A stretch of DNA of 64,000 bases from Rhodopseudomonas palustris (GTDB taxonomy: Bacteria; Pseudomonadota; Alphaproteobacteria; Rhizobiales; Xanthobacteraceae). Under the pieces are notes generated by a model. That model was given only the letters and a program-made list of their open reading frames with translations. It was not told the origin of the DNA and did no database searches. The stretch lies in assembly GCF_003591005.1 (NCBI RefSeq), contig NZ_QYYD01000011.1, forward strand, positions 124,001 through 188,000, written 5' to 3'. Position numbers and translations under genes: made by a program. Positions within the stretch are counted from its first letter, which is position 1. Every line of letters begins with the position of its first letter. Shown one piece after another: positions 51,979-61,400 of this stretch.

Positions 51979-52485
51979 ATGACGCTGAAGTCGCTTGGAT
52001 TGATCACGGTCGCGGCAATCTGCCTGGCTGCCGCGGTGGTGCCGGCCCTGGTGGCCGGCCAACCCGGCCGCGCGTCGCCGATCTACGGCGTGACCGTGCC
52101 GGAAGGCTACCGGCAGTGGCAGATGATCGGCGTTGCCGAGGAAGCCGAACCGTTGAACGAGCTGCGCGCTGTGCTCGGCAATGCCACCGCCATCGACGCC
52201 TATCGGACCAAGCAACTGCCGTTTCCCGACGGCACCGTGCTGGTGAAGCTGGCGTGGAAACGGGTGCAATCGACCGAGTTCGAGCCGGCCTCGGTGCCGA
52301 GTGCCGCTACCACCGTGCAGGTGATGGTCAAGGACGCCAACAAATACGCCGCGACCGGAGGCTGGGGATTTGGCCGCTTCGTCAATGGCGAACCGGTCGA
52401 CGAGGCGCAGCACCAGACTTGTTTCGCCTGCCATCAGGCCCGCGTGTCCGGGCACGACTACGTTTTCACGCGCTACGCTCCTTGA
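51979..52485 (+). CDS. Cytochrome P460-like haem protein
   Basis: A 168-residue protein: signal peptide (about 1-28), then PIYGVTVPEGYRQWQMIG and LPFPDGTVLVKLAWKR, typical of cytochrome P460 family domains, and one CxxCH haem site QHQTCFACHQARV. Known P460s oxidise hydroxylamine, but many family members are uncharacterised. The frame extends to Met 51934; 51979 is used for its signal peptide. Confidence 0.82.
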   Translation: MTLKSLGLITVAAICLAAAVVPALVAGQPGRASPIYGVTVPEGYRQWQMIGVAEEAEPLNELRAVLGNATAIDAYRTKQLPFPDGTVLVKLAWKRVQSTEFEPASVPSAATTVQVMVKDANKYAATGGWGFGRFVNGEPVDEAQHQTCFACHQARVSGHDYVFTRYAP

Positions 52486-52580
52486 GCAGGCTCTAGCCGG
52501 ATCGGCGGGGAATGGTATCATTTGGTGGCTGGCGGGCTGACGGCGGGTGATCCGCGGCACAGCTTGAGGAGAAGCCGATC

Positions 52581-54896
52581 GTGTTCCGACGTCCCGCGCC
52601 GCTGTCGCTGGCCAAGCTCAGCGCCGACTGTGGGCTGGCTTCGCTGGTCGTCGCGCTTACCATCGGCGGCGGCTTTGCATTACAGGGCGCGCTCGCGATC
52701 ACGCCGTCGGCGTCGCTGTTTTCCTGCGGAGTGATGTATGTCGCCTGGCGCCGCGGCATGGTCGCTGGGATCATGGCAATCGTGCTGGCGCTGCTGGCGT
52801 TCGAATACTTCTTCCTGCCGCCGCTGCACAGCTTCGCGGTGCGGCGGCAGGACATTCCGCAGTTGGTGTTCTTCGCGGCGGCGGCGCTGTTCGTCGCCTA
52901 TTTGTGCGACCAGTACAGGCGGGCCGTCGATGCGCGGCAGCGCTCGGACGCGGCGCTGCGCGACAGCGAGAGGCGCGTCGTCGAGGCGCAGCGCGAACTG
53001 CAGGTGACGATCGACTCGATCCCCGCGATGCTGTCGATCTATCGGCCCGATGGCGTTCACAGCCTCGTCAACAAGACGTGGATTGACTACACCGGCATGA
53101 CTCTGGCCGACGCCGTCGTGCGAGGCAGCACGCTGTTTCATCCGGACGACCCGGAGCGTGCGATGTGGCGCGCGGCGTTGGCGAGCGGAGAGCCGGTGGC
53201 GACCGAGGCGCCGATCCGTGGGGCGGATGGCAGGTTTCACTGGTTCAGCATTCGCCGCGCGCCACTGCGCGACGAGCACGGGCGGATCGTGCGATGGTTC
53301 TCGATCGGCTTCAACATCGACGACCGCAAAATCGCCGAGGACGCGCTGCGCGACCGCGAGATGCGGCTCGCCGCGGCAGAGCGCGAACTGCGGCTCACCC
53401 TCGACTCGATCCCGACATTGGCGTGGCGCACCGACCGGATGGGCTTGGCCGAGTATCTCAACCAGCGCTGGCTCGACTACACCGGGCTGACCCTGCAGGA
53501 AGCGTGCGGACGGCAATGGATGTCGATCATTCATGCCGAAGATCTGCCGCGGCTGCGGCGCGAATGGGACGAGATGCTCGCCGCCAAGCGCGACGGCGAG
53601 ATCGAAGCCCGGATGCGCCGGTTCGACGGCGTGTATCGCTGGTTTCTATTTCGCGCCAATCCGGTTCGCGATGACGGCGGCGATGTCGTCGCGTGGTACG
53701 GCACCAATACGGATATCGAGGACCGCAAACGCACCGAGATCGCACTGCAGCGCAGCCAGCTGTATCTGGCGGAAGCGCAGGCGCTGAGCAAGACCGCGAG
53801 CTTCGCGTGGGATCCTGCCAGCGATCAGCATTACTGGTCCGACGAGACCTACAAGATCGTCGAGGTTGATCACCGCTCCGAGCTGTCGACCGAGCTGGTG
53901 ATGCAGCGAGTGCATCCCGACGATCGCGCCAAATGGGTCCGCGAACTCGGCCGCGCGGCGGGTGAAACGGAGAACTGGGACTACGAAATCCGTCTGCTGC
54001 TGCCGGACGAATCGATCAAGTATTTGCGGGTCGTCGCACATCGTGTCGGCAACGCGGCCGGCGGAACCGAGATCGTCGGCGCGCTGATGGATATCACCGA
54101 CGCGCGGCGCGCCCAGGAGGCGTTGTACGCGGCGCAGACGGCGCTGGCGCATGCCGGGCGGGTCGCCACGCTCGGCGAGATCAGCGCGACGATCGCCCAC
54201 GAGGTCAATCAGCCGCTCGCGGCGATCGTCGCCAACGCCCAGGCCTGCCTGCGCTTTCTCGATCGGCCGGTGAAGCCGCTCGACGATGTCCGCGGCGCGG
54301 TGGAGTGGATCGTCAAGGACGGCAACCGGGCGGCCGCGGTGATCCGGCGGGTGCGGGCGCTGATGACGCGGGCGGAGCCGGAGCGGTCGCCGGTTCGGCT
54401 CGCCGATGTCGTTGCCGATGTCGCGTCGATCATTCAGAGCGAGATCAGGGCCGCAAAGGTTGAGCTGCGGTGTGAGCTCGACGATGCGCCGACCGTGCTC
54501 GGCGACCGCATTCAGTTGCAGCAGGTGGTGCTGAACCTGATGGTCAACGCAATCGAGGCGATGCGCGCCGTTGTCGATCGTCCGCGCCAGCTGGTCGTGA
54601 GAGCGTCGCGCGACCAAGAGGGTCGGGCGGTGATCGCCGTGGAGGACAATGGCGTCGGGCTTCCGGCCGATCCGCAGACCTTGTTCGATGCATTTCTCAG
54701 CACCAAGCCGAAGGGCCTCGGCATGGGGTTGCCGATCTGCCGGTCGATCGTCGAGGCACATGGCGGCCGGTTATGGGCGACAGCGAATGCCGGGCGGCCA
54801 GGCGCGACGTTTCGGTTCGCTTTGGCGACGGTCGTGGAGATGGGGATGGGGATGCCGAGCGATGCCGGGACTGGTCCAGCGCGGGCCGCCGAATGA
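52581..54896 (+). CDS. PAS-domain hybrid-sensor histidine kinase with DUF4118 membrane domain
   Basis: A 771-residue protein. A KdpD-like DUF4118 four-helix membrane part (about 15-105), then three PAS/PAC units (LQVTIDSIPAMLSIYRPDG; LRLTLDSIPTLAWRTDRMG; a third from SKTASFAWDPASDQHYWSDE), HisKA with IAHEVNQPLAAIVANAQACL (phospho-His) and HATPase (NLMVNAIEAM, VEDNGVGLP, GLGMGLPICRSIVEAHGG). The GTG at 52581 follows GAGGAGAAG. Its stop overlaps the response regulator start (ATGA). The signal sensed is unknown. Confidence 0.93.
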   Translation: MFRRPAPLSLAKLSADCGLASLVVALTIGGGFALQGALAITPSASLFSCGVMYVAWRRGMVAGIMAIVLALLAFEYFFLPPLHSFAVRRQDIPQLVFFAAAALFVAYLCDQYRRAVDARQRSDAALRDSERRVVEAQRELQVTIDSIPAMLSIYRPDGVHSLVNKTWIDYTGMTLADAVVRGSTLFHPDDPERAMWRAALASGEPVATEAPIRGADGRFHWFSIRRAPLRDEHGRIVRWFSIGFNIDDRKIAEDALRDREMRLAAAERELRLTLDSIPTLAWRTDRMGLAEYLNQRWLDYTGLTLQEACGRQWMSIIHAEDLPRLRREWDEMLAAKRDGEIEARMRRFDGVYRWFLFRANPVRDDGGDVVAWYGTNTDIEDRKRTEIALQRSQLYLAEAQALSKTASFAWDPASDQHYWSDETYKIVEVDHRSELSTELVMQRVHPDDRAKWVRELGRAAGETENWDYEIRLLLPDESIKYLRVVAHRVGNAAGGTEIVGALMDITDARRAQEALYAAQTALAHAGRVATLGEISATIAHEVNQPLAAIVANAQACLRFLDRPVKPLDDVRGAVEWIVKDGNRAAAVIRRVRALMTRAEPERSPVRLADVVADVASIIQSEIRAAKVELRCELDDAPTVLGDRIQLQQVVLNLMVNAIEAMRAVVDRPRQLVVRASRDQEGRAVIAVEDNGVGLPADPQTLFDAFLSTKPKGLGMGLPICRSIVEAHGGRLWATANAGRPGATFRFALATVVEMGMGMPSDAGTGPARAAE

Positions 54897-55525
54897 TCAA
54901 CCGCTTGCCGCCTCAGCAGATGGTGCTGGTGGTCGACGACGACGAGTCGATGCGCGTCGCGCTGACCTATCTGTTCCGGTCGATGGATCTCGACGTGAAG
55001 GTCTTCAAGTCGGCGGCGGACGTGCTCGATGCCGGGATTCCGGATGTGCCGTGCTGCCTGGTGCTCGACATCCGGCTGCCGGGTGTCAGCGGCCTCGACT
55101 TCCAAGAGACGCTGGCGAAGACCGGCCTCGACGTGCCGATCGTGTTCATCACCGGCCATGGCGACATCCCGATGTCGGTGCGGGCGATGAAGGCCGGCGC
55201 GGTCGATTTCCTGACCAAGCCGTTTCGCGATCAGGACATGCTCGATGCGGTGATGCGGGCGCTGGCCAAGGATCGCGAACGGCGCGACGCACTCGGAGCG
55301 GTCGCCGATCTGCGGCGGCGCTACGAGTCGCTGACGCCGCGTCAGACGGAGTTATTCGTCCTGGTTGCCGCTGGACTGATGAACAAGCAGATCGCCGGAC
55401 GTCTGCAGGTAAGCGAAGTCACCGTCAAGATCCACCGCGGCATCATGATGAAGAAGATGGCCGCGCGCAGCGTCGCAGACCTGGTGCGGATGGCTGAGGC
55501 GATTGGCGTGAAGGCCGGCATCTGA
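54893..55525 (+). CDS. FixJ/NarL-type response regulator
   Basis: A 210-residue protein: receiver with MVLVVDDDESMRVALTYLFR, phospho-acceptor Asp in CCLVLDIRLPGVSGLDFQ and Lys in FLTKPFRDQDML, then a LuxR-type HTH (LTPRQTELFVLVAAGLMNKQ, SEVTVKIHRG). Start overlaps the kinase stop, so the pair forms a two-component system; target genes are not visible nearby. Confidence 0.93.
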   Translation: MINRLPPQQMVLVVDDDESMRVALTYLFRSMDLDVKVFKSAADVLDAGIPDVPCCLVLDIRLPGVSGLDFQETLAKTGLDVPIVFITGHGDIPMSVRAMKAGAVDFLTKPFRDQDMLDAVMRALAKDRERRDALGAVADLRRRYESLTPRQTELFVLVAAGLMNKQIAGRLQVSEVTVKIHRGIMMKKMAARSVADLVRMAEAIGVKAGI

Positions 55526-55560
55526 ACGATCCCCGCTGATGGCGGACGGGCGCGTCGTCG

Positions 55561-56301
55561 TTACAACACAAATCCACCATCGATGGTCAGGCTGGCGCCG
55601 GTGATGAAGCCGGCATCGCTGCTCGCCAGAAACGACACCAGCGCGGCGATTTCGGCGGGCTTGCCGATGCGCCGCAGTGGAATTCTCTCCGCCAGCGCCG
55701 CCGCCATGCCGGCGGTCAAATCGGTCTCGATCGGACCGGGCTGCACATTGTTGACGGTGATGCGCCGTGGCGCCAGTTCGAGTGCAAGCCCTTCTACCAA
55801 TTTCACGATGGCCGCCTTGGTCATCGCATAGACCGCGCCTTGCGGCGAGCTGCTGCGGATCGCCGTGTTACTGCCGATGGTGATGAGGCGGCCGCCGTTG
55901 CGGAGTGCGGGGATGCTGGCCTGCATGGTCAGAAACACGCCGCGGATATTGACGTCGACCAGCAGATCGAAGTCCTCCAGCGGGAACGACGCGATTGGCG
56001 CCAGCCGAAGCGCGCCGGCGTTGATGACGGAAACGTCGAGCGGTCCGAGCTCCCGGGCGACGGCGTCAATCGCCTCGCGTACTGCCCATGGGTCGCGGCT
56101 GTCCGCCTGCACGGCGATGGCCCGACCGCCGCTGCGCAGGATTGTGTCGCGCACGGCTGCGGCCTGATCGGCGTTGGCCAGATAGGTGAGGGCGACCGCA
56201 AAGCCGTCGTCGGCGAGCTGGTGCGCGATTGCGGCGCCGATGCCGCGCGAGCCGCCGAAGACGATGGCGGCGGATGATTTGTCTTCGGCCTGATCGGACA
56301 T
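55561..56301 (-). CDS. Short-chain dehydrogenase/reductase
   Basis: A 246-residue classical SDR: GGSRGIGAAIAHQLADD (TGxxxGxG-type cofactor loop), VINAG, catalytic Ser-Tyr-Lys with GSNTAIRSSS and YAMTKAAIV, and IDGGFVL at the end. Binds NADPH or NADH; substrate unknown. Convergent with the response regulator gene and placed just before gp13. Confidence 0.92.
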   Translation of the reverse strand: MSDQAEDKSSAAIVFGGSRGIGAAIAHQLADDGFAVALTYLANADQAAAVRDTILRSGGRAIAVQADSRDPWAVREAIDAVARELGPLDVSVINAGALRLAPIASFPLEDFDLLVDVNIRGVFLTMQASIPALRNGGRLITIGSNTAIRSSSPQGAVYAMTKAAIVKLVEGLALELAPRRITVNNVQPGPIETDLTAGMAAALAERIPLRRIGKPAEIAALVSFLASSDAGFITGASLTIDGGFVL

Positions 56302-56458
56302 GTCGGTCTTTCACACAGGGCAACGCGGTGAGCGTGCCAATTGTGGGTGAAGCATTGTGTTGCTGCCATCGGCCATGTGCATGGCGAACTAACATGTTGG
56401 TCGTAGCCGGCGTGCGATGCGGACGTCCTGGCGTTCGAATTGGTGATGGGAGCTTCCG

Positions 56459-57358
56459 ATGCGTGCCATTCCTTCCGCTTTGCAGGCCAGGCTCGACTCC
56501 GGCACGACCACACTGGCGCAATGCTGGATCGTGCGGCGGAGCGACGGCGGTGTGTTCGGCTTCACGGATCACGATCGTGACCTGACGATCGAGGACGTGT
56601 GCTGCCGTGCCGGCACCGGGTTTGCGGCGTCGGAGGCGGCGCAGAGATTCGATCTGTCGGTCGATGGCGCGGAGATTTCCGGGGCGCTGGCCGACGATCT
56701 GCTCAGCGAGGCCGATCTGGCGGCGGGGCGGTTTGATGCGGCCGCGATCGAAAGCTGGCTGGTCGATTGGAGCGAGCCGTCGCTGCGGGTGCTGACGGCG
56801 CGGGGCAGGCTCGGCGAGGTGCGGCGCGAAGGGCGCGCCTTCACGGCCGAGCTGCGCGGGCTGGCCGATCTGCTGTCGCAGGAGAGCGGGCGGCTGTACA
56901 CCGCGAGCTGCGGTGCCGATCTCGGCGATGGCCGCTGCCGGGTCGATCTCGGCAACGCGATCTGGCGCGGCACCGGCAGCGTCGCAGCGATGTTCGGCGT
57001 GTCCACGCTCGCGGTGACGGGGCTCGATGGCTTTGCGGCGGGGCTGTTCACCGGCGGTCGTCTGCGCTGGAGCAGCGGCGCCAATGCCGGCGCGGCGATC
57101 GAGATCAAGCAGCATCGCATCGTGGCCGGGCAGGCGCGGCTATCGCTGTGGCAGGCGATGGCCGAGCCGATCGCGCAGGGCGATGGCTTCGTCGTGACGG
57201 CAGGGTGCGACAAGCAGTTTTCGACCTGTCGGGACCGTTTCGGCAACTCGGTCAACTTCCGCGGCTTTCCGCAAATTCCCGGCAACGACTTCGTCGTCGG
57301 CTACCCGGTGCCGGGCACGCCGGGCCATGGCGGCGGGTCGATCGGCGGCGACAAGTAA
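56459..57358 (+). CDS. Tail hub protein, DUF2163 (GTA gp13-like)
   Basis: A 299-residue DUF2163/TIGR02218 protein: LDSGTTTLAQCWIVRRSDGG, FTDHDRDLTIEDVCC and the C-terminal CDKQFSTCRDRFGNSVNFRG with FPQIPGNDF. It forms the baseplate hub that binds gp12 and gp14. It resumes the structural genes after 15 kb of other genes. Confidence 0.92.
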   Translation: MRAIPSALQARLDSGTTTLAQCWIVRRSDGGVFGFTDHDRDLTIEDVCCRAGTGFAASEAAQRFDLSVDGAEISGALADDLLSEADLAAGRFDAAAIESWLVDWSEPSLRVLTARGRLGEVRREGRAFTAELRGLADLLSQESGRLYTASCGADLGDGRCRVDLGNAIWRGTGSVAAMFGVSTLAVTGLDGFAAGLFTGGRLRWSSGANAGAAIEIKQHRIVAGQARLSLWQAMAEPIAQGDGFVVTAGCDKQFSTCRDRFGNSVNFRGFPQIPGNDFVVGYPVPGTPGHGGGSIGGDK

Positions 57359-57376
57359 TCAGCTTGGTGCAGGACC

Positions 57377-57847
57377 ATGATTTACTCTGCAGGCGATCTT
57401 CGGATTCAGGCATCACTCACGCGCGACGCGCTGGTCGCCGAGGCGCGAAGCTGGATCGGCACGCGCTATCGGCATCAGGCATCGCTGAAGGGCGTCGGCT
57501 GCGATTGCCTGGGGCTGGTGCGCGGCGTGTGGCGCGGCTGCATCGGCCCCGAGCCGGAGGCGCCGCCGCCTTACGCGCCGGACTGGGCCGAGGCGCGCGG
57601 CGAGGAAGCGCTGGCGGAGGCGGCGCTGCGCCACCTTGTGCCGATTGCCTGCGACGCCTTCGGCGCCGGCGACGTGCTGTTGTTCCGCTGGCGCGACACC
57701 TACGTCGCCAAGCATGTCGCGATCGCGAGTTCGCCCGCGACCATGATCCACGCCCACGATGGCGCGGCGGTGTGTGAGATCGCGATCACGCCATGGTGGC
57801 GGCGACGGCTGGCTTATGCGTTCGCGTTTCCGGGGGTGGAGGATTGA
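57377..57847 (+). CDS. NlpC/P60 cell-wall peptidase (GTA gp14-like)
   Basis: A 156-residue NlpC/P60 domain: EARSWIGTRYRHQASLKGVG, catalytic Cys in CDCLGLVRGVWR and His in AKHVAIASSP, ending YAFAFPGVED. It should cut peptide cross-links during DNA injection. Starts 18 bp after gp13. Its last 34 bases overlap a minus-strand gene. Confidence 0.93.
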   Translation: MIYSAGDLRIQASLTRDALVAEARSWIGTRYRHQASLKGVGCDCLGLVRGVWRGCIGPEPEAPPPYAPDWAEARGEEALAEAALRHLVPIACDAFGAGDVLLFRWRDTYVAKHVAIASSPATMIHAHDGAAVCEIAITPWWRRRLAYAFAFPGVED

Positions 57848-58323
57848 GACGCGGGCGGCGGCGTATGGGCGGCGGCCTGGGTCTGGGTGATCATGGTTCG
57901 GATCGCCGCGACGGTCTCGCGGGACAGATGTTTGTCGGCGCCGAGCGCGACGTAGAGTGCGGCGAGCGTGTTGCGGCGGGCGTCGAGCGGGATCGTCATC
58001 TTGCCGCGCGGACCTTCGGCGAGACCGAACAGGCACTGCGTCGCCAGGTCGAGGTCGTAGCCGCGGGCCCAGCACCACATCCGCACCGCCGTCGACCAGC
58101 CGCGATGATAGGCGCGGAGCGCGATGCCGACGTCGAACAACGCCTGCACGGCCGCGTCGCGTTCGGCTTCGGTCGCAGCCATGTCGACTGCGTAGTAACG
58201 TTCGGCCGTCTGCAAGGCGGCGATCCGCTGCTGCTGCAGGGCAACGACCGGCTTGCCGATGAAATACACGGCCACCCACGCCGCGATCGCGGCTCCAGCA
58301 CCTGCTAATACATCCTGCATCAT
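57814..58323 (-). CDS. Hypothetical membrane-anchored protein antisense between gp14 and gp15
   Basis: A 169-residue protein: one N-terminal membrane helix (about 5-25), a helical region (QQQRIAALQTAERYYAVDMA, then ATEAERDAAVQALFDVGIAL) and a Pro-rich end. ATG-ATG start. No family recognised. It overlaps the gp14 3' end by 34 bp on the opposite strand and interrupts the gp14-gp15 pair, which are usually adjacent. Confidence 0.6.
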   Translation of the reverse strand: MMQDVLAGAGAAIAAWVAVYFIGKPVVALQQQRIAALQTAERYYAVDMAATEAERDAAVQALFDVGIALRAYHRGWSTAVRMWCWARGYDLDLATQCLFGLAEGPRGKMTIPLDARRNTLAALYVALGADKHLSRETVAAIRTMITQTQAAAHTPPPASQSSTPGNANA

Positions 58324-58465
58324 TCCATCCCGAGCCGGCGGCCGTGCCGCAGCGGCCTACGATGCAAATGCCGCGCCCGCCGTCAATGCGGCGCGACTCA
58401 TCATTCCGTCGCAGTCGGGGTTCGCAGCTCCGCGACGGCGGTGACTTGGACACCTCCTTCAACGA

Positions 58466-61400
58466 ATGGCGAAGCTCATGGCAGCTCTGGTTTTGTCGCT
58501 CGCCGGCGGTGCGGTCGGCGCGTTGTTCGGGCCGGCGGGCGCGATCGCCGGCCGCATTGCCGGCGCGGTGGTCGGCAATGCGCTCGATCAGTCGCTGTTC
58601 GGCGGCGGTTCGCGCCACGTCGAAGGGCCACGGCTCGCCGATCTCGACATCATGGCCTCGACCGAGGGCGCGCCGATCCCGCGCGTCTACGGCCGGGCGC
58701 GGCTCGCCGGGCAGGTGATCTGGGCGACGCGGCTCGAGGAAGTGATCAGCAACGAGGAGAGCTCGGCAGGCGGCAAGAGTTATGGCGGGCCGACCACGAC
58801 CACGACGACGTACACGTACTTCGCCAATTTCGCGGTCGGACTGTGCGAGGGGCCGATCGGCCGCGTCGCGCGGATCTGGGCGGACGGCAAGCCGCTCGAC
58901 CTGTCCGGCCTGAACGTCCGGGTCTATCGCGGCGACGAGGGGCAGCAGCCGGACGGACTGATCGTCGCCAAGGAGGGCGCCGGCAACGCTCCGGCGTATC
59001 GCGGTCTTGCTTACGTGGTGTTCGAGCGGCTGCCGCTGGCCGATTTCGGCAACCGCATTCCGCAGCTGTCGTTCGAGATCATCCGGCCGATCGGCCTGCT
59101 TGAACAGATGATGCGCGCGGTGACGCTGGTCCCCGGCACCACCGAATTCGGCTACGAGCCATCGACGCTGGTGCAGATCGTCGACAAGGGGACGTCCGCG
59201 CCGGAGAACCGCCACGTCACCGAGGCGCCCTCCGATGTCGTTGCCGCGCTCGACGATCTGCAGGGCGTGTGCCCGCGGCTGGAGCGCGTCGCGGTGGTGG
59301 TGGCGTGGTTCGGCTCCGATCTGCGCGCGGGGCAGTGCAGCGTGCGGCCCGGGGTCGAGAGCCGCGACAAATGGCTCGACCGGACGATCTGGTCGGTCGA
59401 CGGCGCGAGCCGGGACGATGCCTGGCTGGTGTCGCAGGTCGGCGGGCGGCCGGCGTTCGGCGGCACGCCGTCCGACGACAGCGTTCGTCATCTGATCGCG
59501 GAGTTGAAGGCGCGCGGCTTGAAGGTGACGTTCTATCCGTTCGTGATGATGGACGTGCCGGCCGGCAACGCGCTGCCGAACCCGTGGACCGGCGCGGCGC
59601 CGCAGCCGCCTTATCCCTGGCGCGGCCGCATCACCTGCGATCCGGCGCCAGGGCGGCCCAGCTCGCCGCAAGGCAGCGCGGCCGCGGCCGGGCAGGTGGC
59701 GAGTTTCTTCACCGGCGGCGCCTGGAACTACCGGCGGATGATTTTGCACTACGCCCGGCTCTGCGCCGCTGCGGGCGGCGTCGACGCGTTCCTGATCGGG
59801 TCGGAGCTGCGCGGGTTGACGCGAGTTCGCTCCGGAGAGGGCGTGTATCCGGCGGTGCAGCAGCTCGTCGCGCTGGCGGGCGACGCCAAGGCGATCGCCG
59901 GCGCCGGCACGCTGGTGACCTATGGGGCCGACTGGACCGAGTACGGCGCCGACGTGGTGACGCCGGACGCCGGCGAGGTGCGGTTTCCGCTCGACCCACT
60001 GTGGGCGTCGCCGGCGATCAGCGCTGTCGGCATCGATTACTACGCGCCGCTGGCCGACTGGCGCGACGACGCCGGACATCTGGATTCTGCGATCGCCGGA
60101 TCGACCTACGACCGCGATTATCTGGCGCGCAACGTCACGGCCGGAGAAGCGTTCGACTGGTACTACGCCGACGACGCGGCCCGCGCCGCACAGGCCCGCG
60201 CGCCGATCACCGACGGGCTCGGCAAGCCGTGGACGTTTCGCGTCAAGGACATCCGCAGCTTCTGGGCGCAGCCGCATCACGAGCGGCTCGGTGGCGTCGA
60301 GCTTGCGGCACCGACCGCGTGGCTGCCGATGAGCAAGCCGGTGTGGCTGACGGAAGTGGGCTGCCCGGCGGTCGACAAGGGCGCCAACCAGCCGAGCGTG
60401 TTTCCCGATCCGAAATCCAGTGAGAACTTTTCACCGTATTTCTCCAGCGGCGATCGCGACGACCTGATTCAGCGCCGCTATCTGGAGGCGATCATCGCCG
60501 CGTTCGATCCGGCGTTCGGTGCGAGCGACGCGCGTAACCCGGTGTCGCCGCTGTATGGCGGGCGGATGATCGATCCGTCGGCGATCCATCTGTGGACCTG
60601 GGACGCGCGGCCCTATCCGGTGTTTCCCGCGGCGGAGAATGTGTGGAGCGACGCGCCGAACTGGCAGACCGGGCATTGGCTGAGCGGCCGGCTCGGCGGC
60701 GCGCCGCTCGATGCGCTGGTGGCGCAGCTGCTCGCGGACAGCGGGGTCGGCGGGGTTGATAGTTCGTCGTTGCGGGAAGCCTGCGACGGCTATGTGGTCG
60801 ACCGGCCGATGACGCCGCGGGCGATGATCGAGCCGCTGGCGATGGCCTATGCGTTCGATGCGGCCGCAGCCGGCGGCGTGCTGCGCTTCGTGCAGCGCGG
60901 CGGCGCGCCGGCGGCCGAGTTCGGTGAGGACGATCTGGTGCTGCCCGACAACGGCACGCCGTCACGGCTGACGCGGGCGCAGGAGACCGAGCTGCCGCAC
61001 GAAATCGCGTTCGGCTTCTCGGACGCGCTGGCCGATTATCGACGTGCCGCAGCCGCGTCGCGGCGGTTGGTCGGCGGCGCCGCGCGAATCCTGCACAGCG
61101 ACCTCGCGGTGGTCACCAACGAGGCGGCGGCGACGCGCCGTGCGGAGATCTTCCTGCAGGATCTGTGGGCCGGCCGCGAGACGGCGAGCTTCGCGCTCGG
61201 GCCGCAGCATCTGCGGCTGGCGCCGGGTGATGTGGTGGGAGTGACGCTCAACGGCCGCCGGCGGCTGTTCGAGATCGGCGAGATCGTCGACGCCGAGGCG
61301 CGGCAGCTCAGGGCGCGCAGCATCGATCCGGAGGTGTTCGCGCTGCCGCAGCGGGCGCCGCGGCGGATCGCGCCGCAGCTGCCGGCGGCGCTCGGGCCGG

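Noticed and set aside
57413-60280. 955-codon minus-strand frame opposite gp14/gp15
   Set aside because: Antisense shadow of the megatron gene; low-complexity Arg/Pro/Ala translation.
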